A stretch of DNA of 64,000 bases from Calycina herbarum (GCA_001414485.1 LLEY01000007.1:186001-250000), one strand, 5' to 3'. Shown: positions 21,901 to 35,793, numbered from the stretch's first letter. Numbers and translations: made by a program. The notes: generated by a model from the letters alone, not told the origin.

Positions 21901-22594
21901 GCCCCTCTACCCACAACCCCCACAACCCCCTCAAACATAATTACAAATAAAAGTATATTTAACTAAAATAATATTTTGTTCATAAACTCCCGTGCAAAGT
22001 GACACTTGTCTGATTATTAATTGTTGTACAATGCTAGCTATGTAGACCCAACTTTTCTTCCTTTGCTTAGACCAATTGAGATGATGAGGTGAAGTTTCAT
22101 GGCTGGAGACACTTCATCTAGACACCGTAAAACTCGGTGCCACTTAACCCAAGTTCCCTTTCATAGCTTTACTGATAATAGAGGGTAAGTATTCTTTGGC
22201 ATATTAGCTCACACAAAACATGGATTTTTTCAAAACCTCGCTTGAAGGTGAATTTACTTCAACCAGGAGAGAGCAATGGTTCAATGAGAGGAAGTTATTT
22301 CTTCTGGTTAATGAAGGAACAAAGAATGTTTCGTTCTTTCAACAGAAATATACTTTGCTCTTAACAAAGAATGGACCCCGGTTTATGGAGGGTGGGTCAC
22401 ATGACACAGCTATCCTGGGTTCGAGCTAGAGATTTATATAATCTTCTTATGATCTGGAAACGGAATTTTAATACGCTTTAATTTATTGTAAGACTAAATA
22501 TACCAGTGTACTCAGGCGGCGACTCTTCATAGTCTCGCGACAAATAATTATCCTTTCCTTCGAATCTCTTATCTTAGTTTCTCAGCCTCTACTG
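21901..22594. other. Gene-free flank of the repeat block
   Basis: About 700 bases leading up to the first LTR, of ordinary base composition. A 69-codon frame at 22220-22429 has no recognisable feature and is not called. Confidence 0.4.
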
Positions 22595-23041
22595 TGTAAC
22601 GAAACTCAAACGAACTAAACAAAGATGACTAAGTCTCGAAGGTTGGTATACAGGTAAGAAGTACAGATGCGCCGGGTTGTTTACTTAGAAGTGAACTCGT
22701 TACTTATATCAAAGATGTTAAACAAGATAATAAGATTAATAACTAAAGTTGAGCACGAAGCTCCTATCTAATAGCAGACGTGCCAGTCCTATATAGAACC
22801 CTTCGTGCTATCTAGATCCCTTTATAGGCCTGGATCCCTAGATCCCTCTAGATCTCTTAAGGGATCTATTAGGATCTAACACGTGACTTCCAACAGTTAT
22901 CTAATAGTAAGATCCTAGAATACCTAAATACCTCTATATTACTAATTCCCTCCTATATTACCTTCTATTTCCTAGATATCGTGCCTTATCCTATTAGAGC
23001 GCTGTCTAGATTACTTACTACGTATAACGTGATTTATAACA
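22595..23041 (-). repeat. Chromovirus 1 LTR, left (3' LTR in coding sense)
   Basis: 447 bp, begins TGTAACGAAAC and ends GTGATTTATAACA on the + strand, keeping the TG...CA ends. Matches 36812-37258 along its full length, mostly with C/T and G/A differences. Confidence 0.93.
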
Positions 23042-23193
23042 CTATCCTCTTCTTAGCCTAGCGTGTCCTTACGCTTAAGTATAAGCTAAGGAACTCGGTT
23101 AGGGTACTAGCGGTATCCTTTCCTTTCTATTATATCCTACTCTATATAGAAGAAGAAAGAAGAACGAATACTTCTTATAAAAAGTATTAAAAT

Positions 23194-23527
23194 TATAATA
23201 GTACGAAACGGATACTACTACAAAAGAGGCATATAGAAGTGCGTTCGATAGAATGACATATCCGAATACTAGGCTCTGATACGAAGGAAAAGACCAAATT
23301 AGTCTTTCCTTAAGAGAGAGTAAGAGCATCTATATATAAGAGGGCTGGATAATAACAAAAGTCTATACTAATTCGGTTCTAACAGTCCTAAAACTAAAAC
23401 TATACTATAATCCTATTCCGTGTACTCGGTATCCACCGTTCTATAACTATCTATGCTATACTATACTTAACACGTATTCTTAGCTGTTCTAATAGCTCGG
23501 CAATTCTATTAATAGCTAGCTATTATA
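23194..23527 (-). repeat. LTR of the small nested element, left
   Basis: 334 bp, begins TATAATAG and ends CTATTATA (inverted ends, probably once TGTAATAG/CTATTACA). Same length as 25718-26051. Confidence 0.88.
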
Positions 23528-24899
23528 TTCCCCTCCTTTGAAAAAGACTCGTCCTCGAGTCTTTATATTATCGGTGCGGTATTAGTTAGCGGTGTCTATA
23601 GCCGGTAGTATTAGTAGTAGAAGGATTGTTATATAGAATACGGTTTATTAAGCGAGGTGTTTAGCGAAAGGTAGGATACGAGTCGTAGCCGGCCTTATTC
23701 GTAGATGTTACCTATATCAAGTGTTTCCTACTAAAGCAAAGCATTCGCTAAAAGAGTATATAGTCTAATCCCTCGATTATTCTATATATTAGAGAGGATT
23801 TAGACAGGAGTCGGAGGCGGAAAAGTCGGAATTCAGAAGTCGATATTATAGAAGACAGTAATAACTTAGCTAAGAGGTTACTTATTCTTATCTTTTGTCT
23901 AGATAGATAGCGTACTTCTTCGATTCGTATCCGATTTAAATTAGACTTCTAGAATCCAGCTAGAAGGTAAAAGAAAGTAAGGACTCTTTACCGAAGTAGG
24001 GAGTCGGTAGGGTTTTAGCTAGCTAAATAAGTTGATTCCTAGTAGAGTTAAGAAGTATTTTAAAATATTTCAACTATTTATTACTAATAATTAAGTCTTA
24101 CTATCCTAGATCTAGAATAATAAAGAGGCAGTTATAAATACGACGTCGATCTAGGTTTAGATATAGTTATATAAACTATGTTATCTAATACCTCGTTTTC
24201 CTACTAATTCAGAGTACTCTATAAGGACTTGGTTTTATCTTCTCTTTAAACCGTAGAAAAGGATTCGCGTTCGAGTAGTAGGAGGTCTAGTATTATACTA
24301 GATAAGGATTAAAAGGTAGTCTTTTTAACTGAAGTAGTTATACCGACTAGCTTAGTCGTATTAGCTATATATAACTTAGCGTTTCAGCGTTTTTCCTTAT
24401 CTAGGGCTAGAAGATCTACTACTATTTCGACAAAGTTATAGTTCTAACTTCTCTTAAGTATAGTAGCTAAGTTTCGTAGCTATAGTGTAATCTTATAGAA
24501 GAACTGTTCTAACTCTAGTATCTCTCCGAGTATAACTATACTTGAAAAGCGACCTCTGAAGTTAGTAAACGTTTCTCTAGCGTAATCCTTTTTACCTATT
24601 TATAAAGCCTAGAAGGCGTTCCGTATATCCTCTGTCTTATATCCAGTTAAGAAATATAAATCTAAAAGTTTAATTATATCTTAATAATCGTAGAAAGTAA
24701 TATAAATCGACTTAGACTCGTATCTAAGCTTAAGGTAGTTCCTAGTATAGCCTGTAGTTGTTCTCTAGATAAGAGCCTTTCGAGTTAGTATAGTATTATA
24801 ATAATCGGCGTTTACTAGGAGTCTATCGTATACTAATATCTTCTATTATTAGTAGGTAGATAAGGTACTATTATTTAAGAGTTTAATCTTTTCTATAAT

Positions 24900-25343
24900 C
24901 TTACTTTTAGCGGTTCAGGGTAGAAGGGGATTCGGGGTTCCTTTTAAGGCTAGGAGAGTAGTCTACTATTAAGAGAAGGTATTAGAGGCAGGATCTCTTA
25001 AGCGAAAAGGGTCTTACGTAGTACTTAGAGACGAAAGAGGCTCTAGATCGATTCAGAGTAGATTCGTAGAAGTAAGTTAGAGTTCGCTTATTATCCTTTC
25101 TAACTATATAAACCGATCGTTGTTATCTTAAAGTTTTTCTTCTAAGTCTTATACTACGTCTTATATCTTATCCGTATTAGAAAAGTCTTAGTTATCTTTA
25201 GAGTTTTAAGTAGGTTGCTTTTCTTTCTAAGACCTTTTGTTTTTAGATATACGAGTACGGTTCGTAGACCTTTTAGAGGGGGGTCTACTAGCTTTCTTAG
25301 TAGGTTACTTAACGCTCTTAAGCAGAGCTTTAGAATTCGACAT
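24900..25343 (-). pseudogene. gag-like relic of the small nested element
   Basis: From ATG at 25343 (MSNSKALLKSVK) the frame runs through a Ser/Lys/Arg-rich start (KKASRPPSKRSTNRTRISKN) into a heptad-like segment (DLEEKL, DNNDRFI, LERIISEL). The roughly ten stops are TAA or TAG, as expected if Gln codons were hit by C-to-T change. Left limit is approximate. Identification as gag rests on position and composition only. Confidence 0.45.
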
Positions 25344-25717
25344 ATCGTATATCGATTCGAAAAAGAGAGGGGTTAAGAGGTAGATACGAGAGCCTTCTAG
25401 GTAACTATATATCGTCGACTGTCTATATCTTATATAGTAATCCCTATACAGAGAGGGTTATTAGGAGTCTTAGGAGTACTTAGCGTAGTCTACTCTTATT
25501 AACGTAGGAATTGACTACGATTTTACTAGCTAACTGTTTAGACATCAAACCCCGGTGTTACTAGCCGTCTAGGTAGTCTCTGATTACCTAGCTATTTAAG
25601 GTTGTCGATATACTAATCTGAATCTAGGCTGAATTGAATTCGAAGTAGGTACGCCGGCGTGCTCGAGTAAGATATTATAATAGGCCGTCTCCGGCAGAGT
25701 CGAATTTATTCTTTTAA

Positions 25718-26051
25718 TATAATAGTACGAAACGGATACTACTACAAAAGAGGTATATAGAAGTGTGTTCGATAGAATAATATATCCGAATACTAGGCTC
25801 TAATACGAAGGAAAAGACTAAATTAGTCTTTTCTTAAGAGAGAGTAAGAGTATCTATATATAAGAGAGCTGGATAATAACAAAAGTCCGTACCGATTCGG
25901 TTCTAATAGTTCTAAAACTAAAACTATACTATAATCCTATTCTATATACTTAGTATCCACTGTTCTATAACTATCTATACTATACTATACTCGGTACGTA
26001 TTCTTAGCTGTTCCGATGGCTCGGTAATTCTATTAATAGCTGGCTATTATA
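25718..26051 (-). repeat. LTR of the small nested element, right
   Basis: 334 bp partner of 23194-23527, starting TATAATAGTACGAAACGG and ending GGCTATTATA; differences are mostly transitions. Confidence 0.88.
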
Positions 26052-26074
26052 AAAATAGTTTATAACGAAATATT

Positions 26075-26590
26075 ACTATACTCTTACTACGCTTTCTAAA
26101 AGCGTAGATGTTTTATTAACTCCTTCTAATCTTCTTAATATTTTAAATATATATAGTTAAAACTAAAATACGACGTAACTAACGACGTTTAGAAGAAGAA
26201 CGTTCTACGTACTAGTAACTAGGCCTTTATTAAAAAACAAGAGAAGAAGCTAGAGAGAGAGGAGGAGGAGGCGATAGCTAGGATTCTATAGTTATAGAAG
26301 CAGAAGGCTTTTCTAAAAGAAAGGCGGCGTAAAATGTCCTATTAAGAGCTTCGTTTCTTTAATAAACTTAACACTACTAAAGAGGTAGAAAAGAAAGAGA
26401 AGGAGGAGAAAGAAAGAGAGGAAAGAGAACAACGAAAGGCAGAGGTTACCTGTCTAGCAGCTCTGTCTATTCCTATTAGTTCCTAATCTAAGATAGGTCT
26501 TAACCTAGCCTTTCTTAAAGCCTTTTCTTTAGACTATAAGATATAGATAAACCTAGGTTTTACTAGTAGAATTTCTAAAGTTCTACTAGG
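26075..26590 (+). pseudogene. Relic of antisense accessory ORF in chromovirus 1
   Basis: Opposite strand to gag-pol, between the 3' end of pol and the left LTR. Readable blocks are EKKLEREEEEAIARIL, KQKAFLKERRRKMSY and KEKEEKEREEREQRKAEV: a Glu/Lys/Arg-rich coiled coil. It corresponds to the better preserved relic at 39471-40025 in the sister element. The Cys-rich start is unclear here. Several stops interrupt it. Confidence 0.55.
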
Positions 26591-27520
26591 TAATAGTTAA
26601 GATTACTTCTTAGTTCTTAAGTATTCTCTAAGTATAGGTAATTTAACTATTTAATTAAATACTTAACTTATCTTCTAATAAGTTTATAGTTAAGAATCTT
26701 TTCAACTTTGTATTTAGTATTTAGGTTTACTAGTTGAATTTCTATAAGTAGAGCTAGTAGTACCTCTAGTAGTACTAGTTTAAGTAGAGATATATAGAAT
26801 ACTAGATAGATGTTTATTATCTATAGTAGTACTAATTTATAATTTAAAGGTCTCTTAACTTATTTAATTTTAAATAGTCTGAGTTTTTTATAATCCAGTT
26901 TATTACTTAGTCTTTTTATATTAATGTTTTTCTATACTAAGTAGACTTTATCTCTCTCTTTTAGTATTAGCTTCTAACTACGTCGTTTATTATAATAGTA
27001 TATATTTCTTTTAGCTATAAACTATAAGTCCTCTATAAGTTCTTTATATAATCTCTTAATTTTTAATATCTAAATATAAGTAAGCTAATTATCGATAGTT
27101 ATAAATAGTAGTTCTTAATATACTATTAATTTATACTTAAAGTTAGTATAGAATAGTATAATAAGTGTTATTTCTATTACTAAACTATTATAAGTAAACT
27201 ATACTAAAGGTAGTAATTCTACCTAGTTGTTTTATTAATAGTTTATATAATAACGAAGGTATATTTTAACTACTTGATTTATCTATTCGTTTCCTCTATT
27301 TATCTAAGAGTAAAAAGCTGTTAAGAGCTTCTTTTTTATATCTAATTATTCTATAAAAGCGATCTAAAATTTAGAGGTAAAGAGTTTATCTCTATCTAAG
27401 AGTATTTCTTCTAGTAACCTATGTCTTAAGACTACTTCTTTAAGGAATACGAATGCTAATTCCTTAGCTATACTTAACTCTATATATAGTACTAGAATTA
27501 TATACTTTATAAGTCGTTCT

Positions 27521-27762
27521 TATTAAGGGTTACATCTGTAGAGTAAGTCTTAGAGTACTCTAGCGACGTATTTACGTAACCTCGCTTAGCAACGTATAGA
27601 CGTAATAGAACCTTCGAGAGTACTCTTAGTAGAACACTCTAGAATAAGTTAACTAAGTATATAAGTTAGTAAGAACTCTGGTTTAGAAAGGACAATCGAA
27701 TCTTCTTATATATAGACATCCTCTATAGTTTAATTCATTAGTACTTACTATAAGCTCTAATA
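27521..27762. repeat. Solo LTR of a different family inside chromovirus 1
   Basis: 242 bp starting TATTAAGGG and ending CTCTAATA (probably once TGTTA/TAACA), flanked by GTTCT on both sides (27516-27520, 27763-27767). The sister chromovirus has the empty site at about 40940-40950 (GTTGTTTTATAATAAC), which confirms the insertion and the duplication. Confidence 0.8.
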
Positions 27763-28237
27763 GTTCTATAATAACTAGGATCGAGTTATACTCGACTTCT
27801 ATTATTAAGTCTTTAGATTTTAGTAGTTTAATAATAAAATCCTAAGATACTAATCTCTAAGGTATTTATAGTATTAGAGTAGTATTTATCTATTTATAAG
27901 AAGTATAGTAGGAAGCCTTATTCCTAGTATAGGTATTATATTCTACTATTACTTCTTTAACTAATATAGATAATCGATTAATATAGTAGTATTATCTTAT
28001 TCTCTATAGAGTTCGACGAACTCTCTAGTATTTATAAGCTAGTACTAAATAATATTCTTTAATAAATTCTCTTATATATAACTTTAGAACTTATAACTTT
28101 CTATTTCTATATCTCTCTCTATTATTACGCTTATTTATAGCGTAGTAAATATCAGCGAAATCCCTTTCTTAGACTAGGTTAGATAGTATATTCTCTTATT
28201 TAGTTAACTTCGGTTAATTCTTTTCTTATATCTACTA

Positions 28238-30098
28238 ACGTAGTATACTAGGACCTTATAATTATCAGGACCTCGTGAATTCTTTCCTACTCTACTACTT
28301 TAAAATATAATAAAACTACTATAATATATTAAGTTAATTAAAACTACTCGGAATCTAATAAACTAGATATATCTACAACTTCTTAACACGTCCGCGTATT
28401 ATAACTAGTTTTTCTATAAGTACTATAACGTCGTCGAGTCGTTTATCCTTTATCTTCTCTACTCTCTCTAGAGCGCTTATTACGTCGAACCTGCTTCTCC
28501 GTATTCTTCTAAGCTAATCCGTTCTATATATCCTCTATAGTAAGTGTACCTCCTTCTTAGACACAGGTATTTTTAGCCCTCCGGCGTTTACTAAGAGCTT
28601 TATTTACTGTTTAAAGTATATAGATCTAAGCTAATAAGAGGGTCACCTTATAAGCTAATCGCTCTATACCTTTTACTAATAAAGTAATTGTCTAGAAAAT
28701 AGGTATTAGTAAGCTTCCTTAGTAACAAGTAATACGATCCTTAACAAGAGTTGATTACGAAAGAGCTTTAGAAGAGTTATAAGAAGTCTAGGAAACCTAA
28801 GAGGTAGCGTCGGCAGAGGAAGGTCTAGTAGGTATAGGAGTCTATAACTTGATATTAAGCTTTAAGATTATAATCTAGGGTTCTAGAGGCACTAGACCAG
28901 CTCTACGAAACCCAGCTTTAGTGTTTTAGGTTATTATTAACTAGTTATAAGCTATATAAAACGTAAGAAAGAACTCGACCTTAGTAATATAGTTTATATA
29001 AGCCTTAATAAAGGTTTCGATTTAACGTCTATATATACGTTTAAGAATACTAAAACACCTAACGTCGAGTAGCTAGGTTAGATAAGATAAATAAGAAGGT
29101 AGGTAAAGAGTAATAATATTATATAACTTATAATACTCTTAGAATACTACTGATTTATAACTCTTATACCTATCTAGAACTAATATTTAATATAGCTCTT
29201 TTATATAACTACGAGTATACTTATCGAAGTATTCTAGCTATTCTAAGCCTGTCTTATTATTAGTCTATCTATTACTAGTTAGTTTAATAACTTAGTTATT
29301 AAGAAGACCGCTCTTAGTATACTAACTAGTAAGGTGATTTTTCTCTTAAACTACTAAGAATAGAGGGATACTTAAACCCTCTCTATTAATATAAACAATT
29401 GCTATAGCCTATTCCCGATTACCTAGCTAGATAGTCTTATCTCTACTACGTCGATCAGCGCGTGTAATAACTATTCCAGCGTAGATAACATCTATTATAA
29501 AACCAGTCTCGTTAAAGTTATAGAAATCGCAGTCTTAGATTCTATATTTCGCTTATATATTCTCTACTAGTCGAAACCACGTACTAATTAGCTTAGGATC
29601 TTCGTATAAGGCTCTTTAGAAATTATAAACGTGATTAAAACACGTCTTTAGTTCTAGATATTATTATATAAATCGTTATACCTAGTTCTTTCTAACACGT
29701 TATCCTCTATATAACTCGAGTATATAATTTACTATATCTTCTATACTACCTAGCTAGAGTGTAAATCCTCTTATATCTAGATTAAGTATATTTTGAATAA
29801 TCACCTCCTCTTCTATTATAGTTATTTTATAATTTGCTAGCCAGCGTTCGCTAAGAGTAGTTCAACCAGCTATTCTATTAGTAAGTATAGAATAAGAGAC
29901 ACTATATAGCTTCGTAGCTTTACTACGGTTTATTCGTTTAGATAATCGAATAGCTTCGATAGCTAGGATAATTTAAGCTTCTTAGGTTTAAGATTCTATT
30001 AGGTAGTTATTAAGAAAACGCGTATTAAAGTTAGAGATAGTAGAGTAAGGAAAAAATTCACAAGGTTCTAATAATCACAAGGTCCTAGTATACCACGT
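28238..30098 (-). mobile_element. Fot1/pogo-like DNA transposon, copy B (degraded)
   Basis: 1861 bp, TA target duplications (28236-28237, 30099-30100). Inverted repeats of about 50 bp: left ACGTAGTATACTAGGACCTT..., right ...GGTCCTAGTATACCACGT. The transposase relic reads on the minus strand and contains a DDE_1-type block (FYNFNETGFIIDVI-like trace near 29500, then a DRYKSYKSVVF-like trace). It separates RNase H from integrase of chromovirus 1 and is clearly a later insertion. Size fits Fot1-type elements (about 1.9 kb). Confidence 0.85.
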
Positions 30099-30744
30099 TA
30101 TATCTTTTTCTACTAAGGATCTTTATCTTTTATAGTAGCGATTTTATATATTATAGAGGCTAAGTCTCTATTCTTAAGAGTTTTAAGATTATAATCCTCT
30201 TATACTCTTTATTTCTCTTATACCTAGGTTTCTAGCTAAAAGTATTAGCTTAAGTATTTAATATTCTCTTTATATATTAAATAACGATATTAAACTCTTC
30301 TAATATCTCTAACTATCTAGCTAACTATCTAGTCGTAAGTTCCTTAGTTATTATAAATGTTTTAAGGTTCTTATAGTTAGATAAAACTATAACTTAGTAC
30401 TTTACTAGCTATAAATAGATTCTCTAATAGTCTAAAGCTAATACTATAGTAAGTAATTCTTTGTCGAAGATACTATAGTTTTATTAGACTAGGTTAAATA
30501 TTTTAGAATAATATATAATAGATATAAGTTTTCCTTTATTATTTAGTTATAAGTGAATCGTACTTACTACTATATCTAAGGCGTCTATTTAATTATACTA
30601 GGTTTATTTATATTAAAATCGTATAGAATAGGTTTTTCTATAAACCTTACTTTAATCTTCTAAAAAGCGTTCTTAGTCTATTTATTCTAAATAAACTTAA
30701 TAGCCTTTTTTACTAGTACTAATATTAGTTTAGTAATCTTTATA

Positions 30745-32604
30745 ACGTGGTTTATTAGAACCCGGATTATATTAGAACCCGGATTAATTTTAGCGAATTC
30801 CTAACTCTCTTCTTTTATAACGCGTTTTTTCTACTATATATTATATTAGTTATTCTATAAGAATCAAAAATCATTCTAGCTATCGAGGCTATTCGAATAT
30901 CTAAAAAGCTAAGCCGTCGAAAGGCTATAAAGCTTTATAGAGTGCCTTTTTCTATACTAAACAGTAGAATAAACAGCTGAACTACTCTCTCTAAGCGACG
31001 GCTAGTAAACGTTAAATTATCTAAGCTAGAAGAGGAAGTAATTGTTTAGAATATACTTGATCTAGATTCGAGAGGGTTTATACCCCGGCTAGGTAGCGTA
31101 GAAGATATAGCGAATTATATACTTAAATTACGAGAGAGAAAACGCGTTAGTAAGCTCTAGATATATCGATTTATATAACGATAACTAGCTCTTAAGACGC
31201 GTTTTAATCGCGTTTATAATTTCTAAAGAGCCTTATACGAAGATTCTAAGCTAATTAGCTTATAGTTCTAACTAGTTGAAAATATAAGAGTAAAATATAG
31301 TGTTTTAGACTACGACTTCTATAACTTCGACGAAACCAGGTTTATAATAGGTGTGATTTACTCTATAATAGTTATAACCTATATAGATCGACGTAGTAGA
31401 GGTAAGGTAGTTTAGCTAGGGAATTAGAAATAGGCTATAGCGATTGCTTATATCAATAGTAAAGGCTAGAGTGTCTCTCTATTTCTAGTAGTTTAGAGTA
31501 AGAACTATCTTTTAAATTAGTATATAGACAGCGGCCTCTTATCTAACTAGATTATTAAACTAATAAGTAATAGATAGATAAATAATAAAACGGGTCTAGA
31601 ATAGCTAAAATACTTTGATAAATATACTACTACTCGTATAAATAGTCTATATTAAATACTAGTATTAGATAGGTATAAGAGTTACGAATCAGCTAAGTTC
31701 TAAGAGTACTATAAGGTATATAATATTATAACTCTTAGACTACCTTCTTATTCGTTCTATCTAACCTAGCTACTTAATATTAGATACTTTAGTATATTAA
31801 AGCGAGTATATAGTCGATAGATTAAGACGTTTATTAAAGCCTATATTAACTATATTACGAAGGTAGAGTTCTTTCTAGCCTTTGTAGTAGTATATAGAGA
31901 ATCTATAATAGCCTAAAACGCTTAGGCTAGATTCTGTAGAGCTAGCTTAGTACTCTTTAACTTATAAGTAGTGCTTTTAAAGCTTAATATAAAGTTATAA
32001 ACTCTAACTTCTTCTAGACTCTCTACTGTTAATACTAATCCTTAGGTCTTCTAGACCCCTTCTAACCTAACTAAAGCTCTTTTATAAATAACACTTGTTT
32101 AAAATCGAATTACCTATTATTAAGAGAGCTTGCTAACTCTACTCTTCGAGACAGTTGCTATATTAGCTAAGAGTATAGAGCGAATAGCCTATAAGATAAC
32201 TCTTCTATCTACTAAGGTATATACTCTTTAAGCAGCTAACGAAGTCTTAAGTAAACGCCGTAGGGCTAAAAAGGCTTGTGTCTGTTAAGAGAGTGTACTT
32301 ATAGTAGAGGATATATAAGATATTATAGCCTAGAAGAATATAGATAAGTAGATACGACGCGACGTATATATAGCAGAGAGTAGTTATAAGAAGAGTTAAC
32401 CGTCTAGGCGATACTATAGAATCTGTAGAAAAGCTGGTTATAACGTACGAACTTATTAAGAGGCTATAGATATATCTAGTTCCTCGGATTCCGAGTAGTT
32501 TTAGTTAATTTAATATATTATAGTTGATTTATTAAAATTCTAAGTTTAATACTAAGGAAAACTGATCCGGTTTCTAATATAATCCGAGTTCTAATAAACC
32601 ACGT
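30745..32604 (+). mobile_element. Fot1/pogo-like DNA transposon, copy A (degraded)
   Basis: 1860 bp between TA duplications (30743-30744, 32605-32606). Inverted repeats start ACGTGGTTTATTAGAAC and contain an internal direct subrepeat (TTAGAACCCGGATTA twice). The empty site in the sister chromovirus (CTTTATATAGTCTT, about 41930) proves the boundaries. On the + strand the transposase relic shows an N-terminal helix-turn-helix region (AIEAIRISKKLSRRKAIKLY), then DDE_1 blocks: YNFDETRFIIGVI, TGLEWLKYFDKYT, ILVLDRYKSYESAKF and a KRVYSRQIKTFIKAYI trace. Many stops. Confidence 0.9.
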
Positions 32605-35600
32605 TATAGTCTTAAATAAATAGATAGTAGAAGTTTATAAATCTAAGAAAAGACTATATATTTTTAATATTCTTTAGTGATTTCTAGTTTAAGATATCTT
32701 AGATCTTTACTAGATCTATTTCTATTTTCTCTAAGCTAAATACCTATTCTAGGAAAAGTGTCTAAGTTACTTTAAACTTATATTTTAAGAGTTTTAATTA
32801 AGAGTTCACTTTTATAAGCTATTATAAAACTTCTTTAATATATCTCTTATATTCTTCTTCTTTTTCTAAGATTAGAATATTATCTAGATAATAGATTACT
32901 ATTACTCTTAGAAGATCTCTTAAAATATTATTATTCTATCTCTAATATATAGCTAGTATATTATATAGTCTAAATAGTATAACTATATATTTATAAAAGC
33001 CTAATAGTAAGGTAAATACTGTTTTCTATTCATCTGTAACTTTTATTTATATAAGTTTATAAGCGTTTTATTAATCTAGTTTTATAAATTATACTATCTT
33101 ATCTAACTTATCTTATAAGTATTAGCTAGGTAGTAGTAGATAAGCGTTCTTAACTATAGTATAATTTACTTCTTAGTAATTAATATATACTCTTCTCTCT
33201 AAGTTATCTTTCTTTTTAATAATAAGTATATTTAAGGTAATTAGTAACTTAGATTTCTTAATATATCTCTTCTTAATACTTTCTTTTATATAACTTTCTA
33301 TCCTTTATAAGCTTTTCTAGTTATATAACCGAAGCTTCTGCTTTAAGAGATAATAACTCTCTTTTAACTTAATCTTATAATTCTATAGACGATGTTTTAG
33401 CAAGGCTTATAAGTCTTCTAGGTTTTTAAATAAAGCCTTAAATTCTCTATACTATATAGGTATTTCGTTATCAGCTGTTTTACTAATCTATAGAGGACTC
33501 TAGGTAAGACGTTCTAGTGTCTTAGAAGAGGTAGCGCTAACCTCGTTCTAGTCTTATAGTTATAATTATAAACCTATATAATTATATTAACTAAAGGTTA
33601 TTTTCTAAGCCTTCTAGTTAATATCTAGATTATATTCTTTAATCTATAGTATACTAAGTATTACTTTCTTACTTCCTATCTTAATAATATTAAATTATAT
33701 ATCTAAGTAATATTCTTCGATATTAACTTTTATTAGAATAGTCTACTAATTAATAACTCTATTCTAGTATATAACGTCTGTTCTATTAACCACTCCTAGA
33801 TAGTATAGCTTTATATCTTTAATTAGAACGTTTAGCTTTTTTAAAGCTATTAGAGAAATAAAGTTACTTATTACTCCTAAGTCTATTATAACTCGTAACT
33901 CTTTTCCTTGTATTTTTATAGTTATTACTAACTATCTTTCTTCTAAAGTAGTGTCCAATCTTACTTTAATATATTAGACTTCGAAGAATCGATTTTCTCG
34001 ATTATATCTCTATTCTTTCTTATTCTTATACTATAGAAAGAATCTTACTCTTTCCTAATCTATATATACTACTTTATATACTAACTAGTATTCTATAATC
34101 TCTATTGTCTTAGGAGTTCTTCTAGTAAATCGTTTAAGTAAGTTTCTATATCTATATTAGACTTATTTATAACTGGTTTCTTTAATAGTTTCTATAGACT
34201 ATAGTTCTCCTTTATATAGATAATCTAAAGTAGCTTCTAGTATACTTATCTTAGGTTTAATATAATAAACCTTAAATCTTCTTTTACTATTATCTTTCTT
34301 TAAAGAGCTTAGAAAGAATATTATCTTTTTATTATTAGAAAAGGCTACTTTATATATTAGACTATCTTCTACGGTTCTCTTAGGTTCTAGAAGAGTTCTA
34401 ATAAAACATCTTTCTATTAACTAGTCTAACGTAGTACGTAGTTTATACCGAACCTATTTAATAGTTATTTCTTATAAGGTTTTAGTAATCTATTATTCGC
34501 CTTCTTTTAGTTAGTAAAATTCTTAGACTAGAGCAGCTTAGAGGTTTACTTAGATAATCTTAAACATCTGCTAATCTTCTAATCTCTTAAATAGTATTAC
34601 TATTCTTTTCTCTACTCTTAATACTTAATATTTCTCGTTAATTTTTAACTAGTAGTCTTAACTAGGTAGGTAGATATAATATCTGATTTTAGATATCTAT
34701 TATATTTATTAAAACCTTCTAGATACTACTACTACTATTTAATAATATTATTCTTTAGACTAGTAACTGTTTATAAGTCTCTCTTCTCTAGGTAGTCGTT
34801 TAGTACTACCTGTTCTAGTCTAGATTCTTTAAATTCAGTGGTTTCTCTTCTAGTAATAAGGTTAACTATTATTACTCGATCTAGTTTATTCTAAATAATT
34901 ATATAGATAGTTAAGATAGTAGAGTTGATTCTCTAAGTAGAATATAAGCTCTAAAAATTAGGTTTCTAATTTTCTATATATATCTATCTATTTCCTCTCT
35001 TAAAAGTTCTAATAAATACCTATATCTTATCTTATTTAAGCTTATATATTCTTAGATCTACCTCTAATAAGTTAGATACTAATTCTAATAATTTTAATAA
35101 ACTTATTACTAGTAGCGATTCGTACTCTGCTTAGAGAGGTAATTTATAATCTATTTCTAATCGTATATTATAATATTCTTTAAGTAGTAGATCTCTATTA
35201 TTATTAGTATCCTAAACTCTACTAGCTTATAACTCGATTCCTCTATTTAGCTATAGATATATAGCGCCTACTATTATATTTATAACGTCTGTTTTAATCT
35301 ATATACTATATTCTCTAGCCTCGAGTTCTTTGTCTATAAGTTTAATTTTATTAAATAAGGTTACTTCTTTTTAAACTATAGTATTAACCTATCCTTTCCT
35401 CTTAGAGTCTTTCTTCTTACTATACTTATTTACTCTATAACCGGAGAGACTATAGTTATAATATAAGTTCTACTTACGTCGACGATTTCGCTCTTTCTAA
35501 GAAAGTCCTTCTTTCTTTAGAAAGGTTTTCTTCTATATAGCGTTCGCCTTCTTACTATACTTAGTATAGAAGTGTTTCTACTTTTCTAACTCTTTTCTAT

Positions 35601-35793
35601 TTTCTCTATAACTAAGGTTACTTTTCCTAAATTTATATAGGTAGTTATCTAACTAGATAACCTTCTTAATTATATCTATAATAGTTAAAAACTATATATT
35701 CTATTTAGCTATTTCCTTATAAATATATACTTTTAATCCTTTATAGAAAAGTTCTATAAGAGCGATAGTATTCTATTCTAATTTCGTTCTATA

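Larger units (their letters stand above)
23194..26051 (-). mobile_element. Small gag-only LTR retroelement nested in chromovirus 1
   Basis: 2858 bp with two 334-bp LTRs and a 5-bp target duplication AAAAT (23189-23193 and 26052-26056). The internal part is only 2.19 kb, too short for a full polyprotein. On the minus strand a gag-like frame starts at 25343; a purine tract (AAAGGAGGGGAA, minus strand) sits next to the left LTR and supports minus orientation. I infer a non-autonomous element that used another element's enzymes. Confidence 0.85.

Noticed and set aside
22220..22429. 69-codon frame before the first LTR
   Set aside because: Too short, no recognisable domain, no intron or promoter pattern; chance frame.
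23099..23329. 76-codon hydrophobic frame on the minus strand
   Set aside because: Crosses the border of two elements (chromovirus interior and nested LTR); chance frame.
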